A stretch of 21,278 nucleotides of DNA from Conidiobolus incongruus B7586 (taxonomy: Eukaryota; Entomophthoromycota; Entomophthoromycetes; Entomophthorales; Conidiobolaceae): the NCBI GenBank assembly GCA_000697335.1, contig JNEM01009969.1, forward strand, positions 1-21,278. Reading direction: 5' to 3'. Shown here piece by piece: positions 20,359-21,278 of this stretch; the first letter of the stretch is position 1, and every line of letters begins with the position of its first letter. The position numbers and the translations under genes were made by a program. Under the pieces are notes generated by a model. That model made no database searches, was not told the origin of the DNA, and worked only from the letters and a program-made list of their open reading frames with translations.

Positions 20359-20431
20359 CACCCAACGTGGGGGTCGAACCCACAACCTTGAGATTAAGAG
20401 TCTCACGCTCTACCGATTGAGCTAGCCGGGC
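20359..20431 (-). tRNA. tRNA-Lys (anticodon CUU)
   Basis: The minus strand folds into a complete 73-nt cloverleaf. The acceptor stem is GCCCGGC with GUUGGGU, including three G-U pairs; the D-stem is GCUC/GAGC; the anticodon stem is UGAGA/UCUCA with loop CUCUUAA, giving anticodon CUU; the variable loop has five bases; the T-stem is GUGGG/CCCAC around UUCGACC; the discriminator base is G. The A-box (GCTCAATCGGTAGAGC region) and B-box (GGTTCGACCCC) are intact. There is no intron. It reads AAG codons, which the well-expressed genes here (URA5, aconitase) use freely. Its 5' end touches the relic at 20432. Confidence 0.97.
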
Positions 20432-20740
20432 TTAGGCTTGGGTTGAGGTTACCAATTCTTCCAGCATCATTGAGGCAACCAACACAGCCATTTTGTAGGC
20501 CAGGTTGTGAAACATAGCACCTACAAACTGGGGTAGATTACCAATAACCAGTTCTCTGGCCATTTACCAATTATCATTTGTAAATAGGGTTTTGAAAAGA
20601 GCAACTATACCAGTAGTAAAAGTGGTTGTATAAGGATCTGATATGCTAAGCAAATAGAATCACCAAATATCAATGTTAACAAGTGTATAGTGAATAATGG
20701 AAGATGGCTCAAGTGGAGCTATAAGCAGCTACTTGAGTAT
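20432..20740 (-). pseudogene. Broken coding relic abutting the tRNA-Lys gene
   Basis: On the minus strand this 300-base stretch reads as protein-like sequence in essentially one frame, with about three in-frame breaks. Pieces include SDPYTTTFTTGIVALFK and, nearer the tRNA, GNLPQFVGAMFHN followed by MAVLVASMMLEELV. Amino-acid use is balanced and G+C is far above the flanks, so this was once coding. The frame ends one base before the tRNA. I do not recognise the family. Position just upstream of a tRNA gene is where some fungal LTR elements settle, so an element origin is possible; a host gene fragment is equally possible. Confidence 0.45.
20708..20737. repeat. Imperfect 11-bp hairpin in the tRNA-proximal relic
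   Basis: CTCAAGT at 20708-20714 pairs with ACTTGAG at 20731-20737, and inside it AGCT pairs with AGCT across a six-base loop, leaving a two-base bulge. It is the most evident stem-loop in the right-hand part of the window. Its role is unknown. Confidence 0.55.
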
Positions 20741-20799
20741 ATTAAAAAGGTGGTTTTTGGAAATAGCAAAAAGGTTTATTTATATAAAGAAGAGCAGAG

Positions 20800-21278
20800 A
20801 GTAAGAAAAAACAGAATAGTTTTTTTTTAAATTAACAGAAATATATTAGGATAAGTATACAAGAACTAAATAACAATTAGGTTACTTAAACATAAATTGG
20901 TAGAATCTTCATAAAGATTAATTTAGTTGATTATGGATTTGATAATGAATTTGAGTGAGAAAAGCTATTAATCAAATAATATTTGATATAATTTATAAAT
21001 CAAAATATTTTTTAATTTATTAATATAAAAATTAAAGTAAAACTTTAATATTAATATTAAATATAATGATTAATATATGAATTATCAAGATTAATATATA
21101 ATATATAATTATTACTTTGTTATATTATTAATAGCTCTTTGTTTATACTTTTAATATAGTTTTAATATTTCAAAAAATAGCTTATTTTATTAAAAATTAA
21201 AATTTAATTTTTTTATAATAATTTTTTCAAATAATATATTTTTTAATTATTTAAAACAATTATAATTATATATATTAT
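20800..21278. other. AT-rich sequence, no gene seen
   Basis: After a short A-rich and T-rich junction near 20806-20830 the sequence returns to nearly pure A and T until the end of the window. No open frame or structured element is seen. Confidence 0.55.

Overview
The window looks like nuclear DNA of an AT-rich, zygomycete-grade (early-diverging) fungus. Support for this: short GT-AG introns of 45-75 bp in four genes; a MATA-type HMG-box gene; a stand-alone URA5-type orotate phosphoribosyltransferase; a Prm10/ThrE-type membrane protein; a eukaryotic tRNA-Lys(CUU) ending in a pol III T-tract; and intergenic DNA that is almost only A and T. A KICSTOR-subunit homologue, absent from budding and fission yeast, argues against Dikarya yeasts. 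Entomophthoromycotina (Conidiobolus-like) or Kickxellomycotina are plausible by composition, but I cannot fix the lineage.

Layout. 1-1138: AT-rich, no gene, with a promoter-like hairpin at its end. 1139-1956 (+): small secreted Pro/Thr-rich, probably GPI-anchored protein with one intron. 2611-3737 (+): SLC35F1/F2-type transporter with three exons and a recent-looking 21-bp tandem duplication. 3840-4541 (-): HMG-box transcription factor, convergent with the transporter. 5425-7017 (+): ThrE/Prm10-like ten-pass membrane protein. 7018-9159: gene-free. 9160-9810 (-): URA5. 9811-11721: gene-free up to the aconitase promoter. 11722-14358 (+): mitochondrial aconitase with five exons, one only 21 nt long. 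14359-16879: gene-poor, with a less AT-rich island of broken coding sequence (about 15690-16330). 16880-18502 (+): KICS2 (C12orf66) homologue with three exons. 19472-19891 (+): MAPEG-family membrane protein. 20359-20431 (-): tRNA-Lys(CUU), directly abutted by another broken coding relic (about 20432-20740). 20800-21278: AT-rich, nothing seen.

The genes do not form one pathway. URA5 (pyrimidines) and aconitase (TCA cycle) are housekeeping enzymes; the KICS2 homologue suggests that this fungus keeps a KICSTOR-like arm of amino-acid sensing to TORC1. The points most worth following are the fungal KICS2, the HMG-box/DMT-superfamily transporter neighbourhood, which superficially recalls the Mucoromycota sex locus, and the two broken coding islands. 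I do not see a clearly new multi-gene system here. All splice sites and family assignments come from reading the sequence and remembered family motifs; no search was run.
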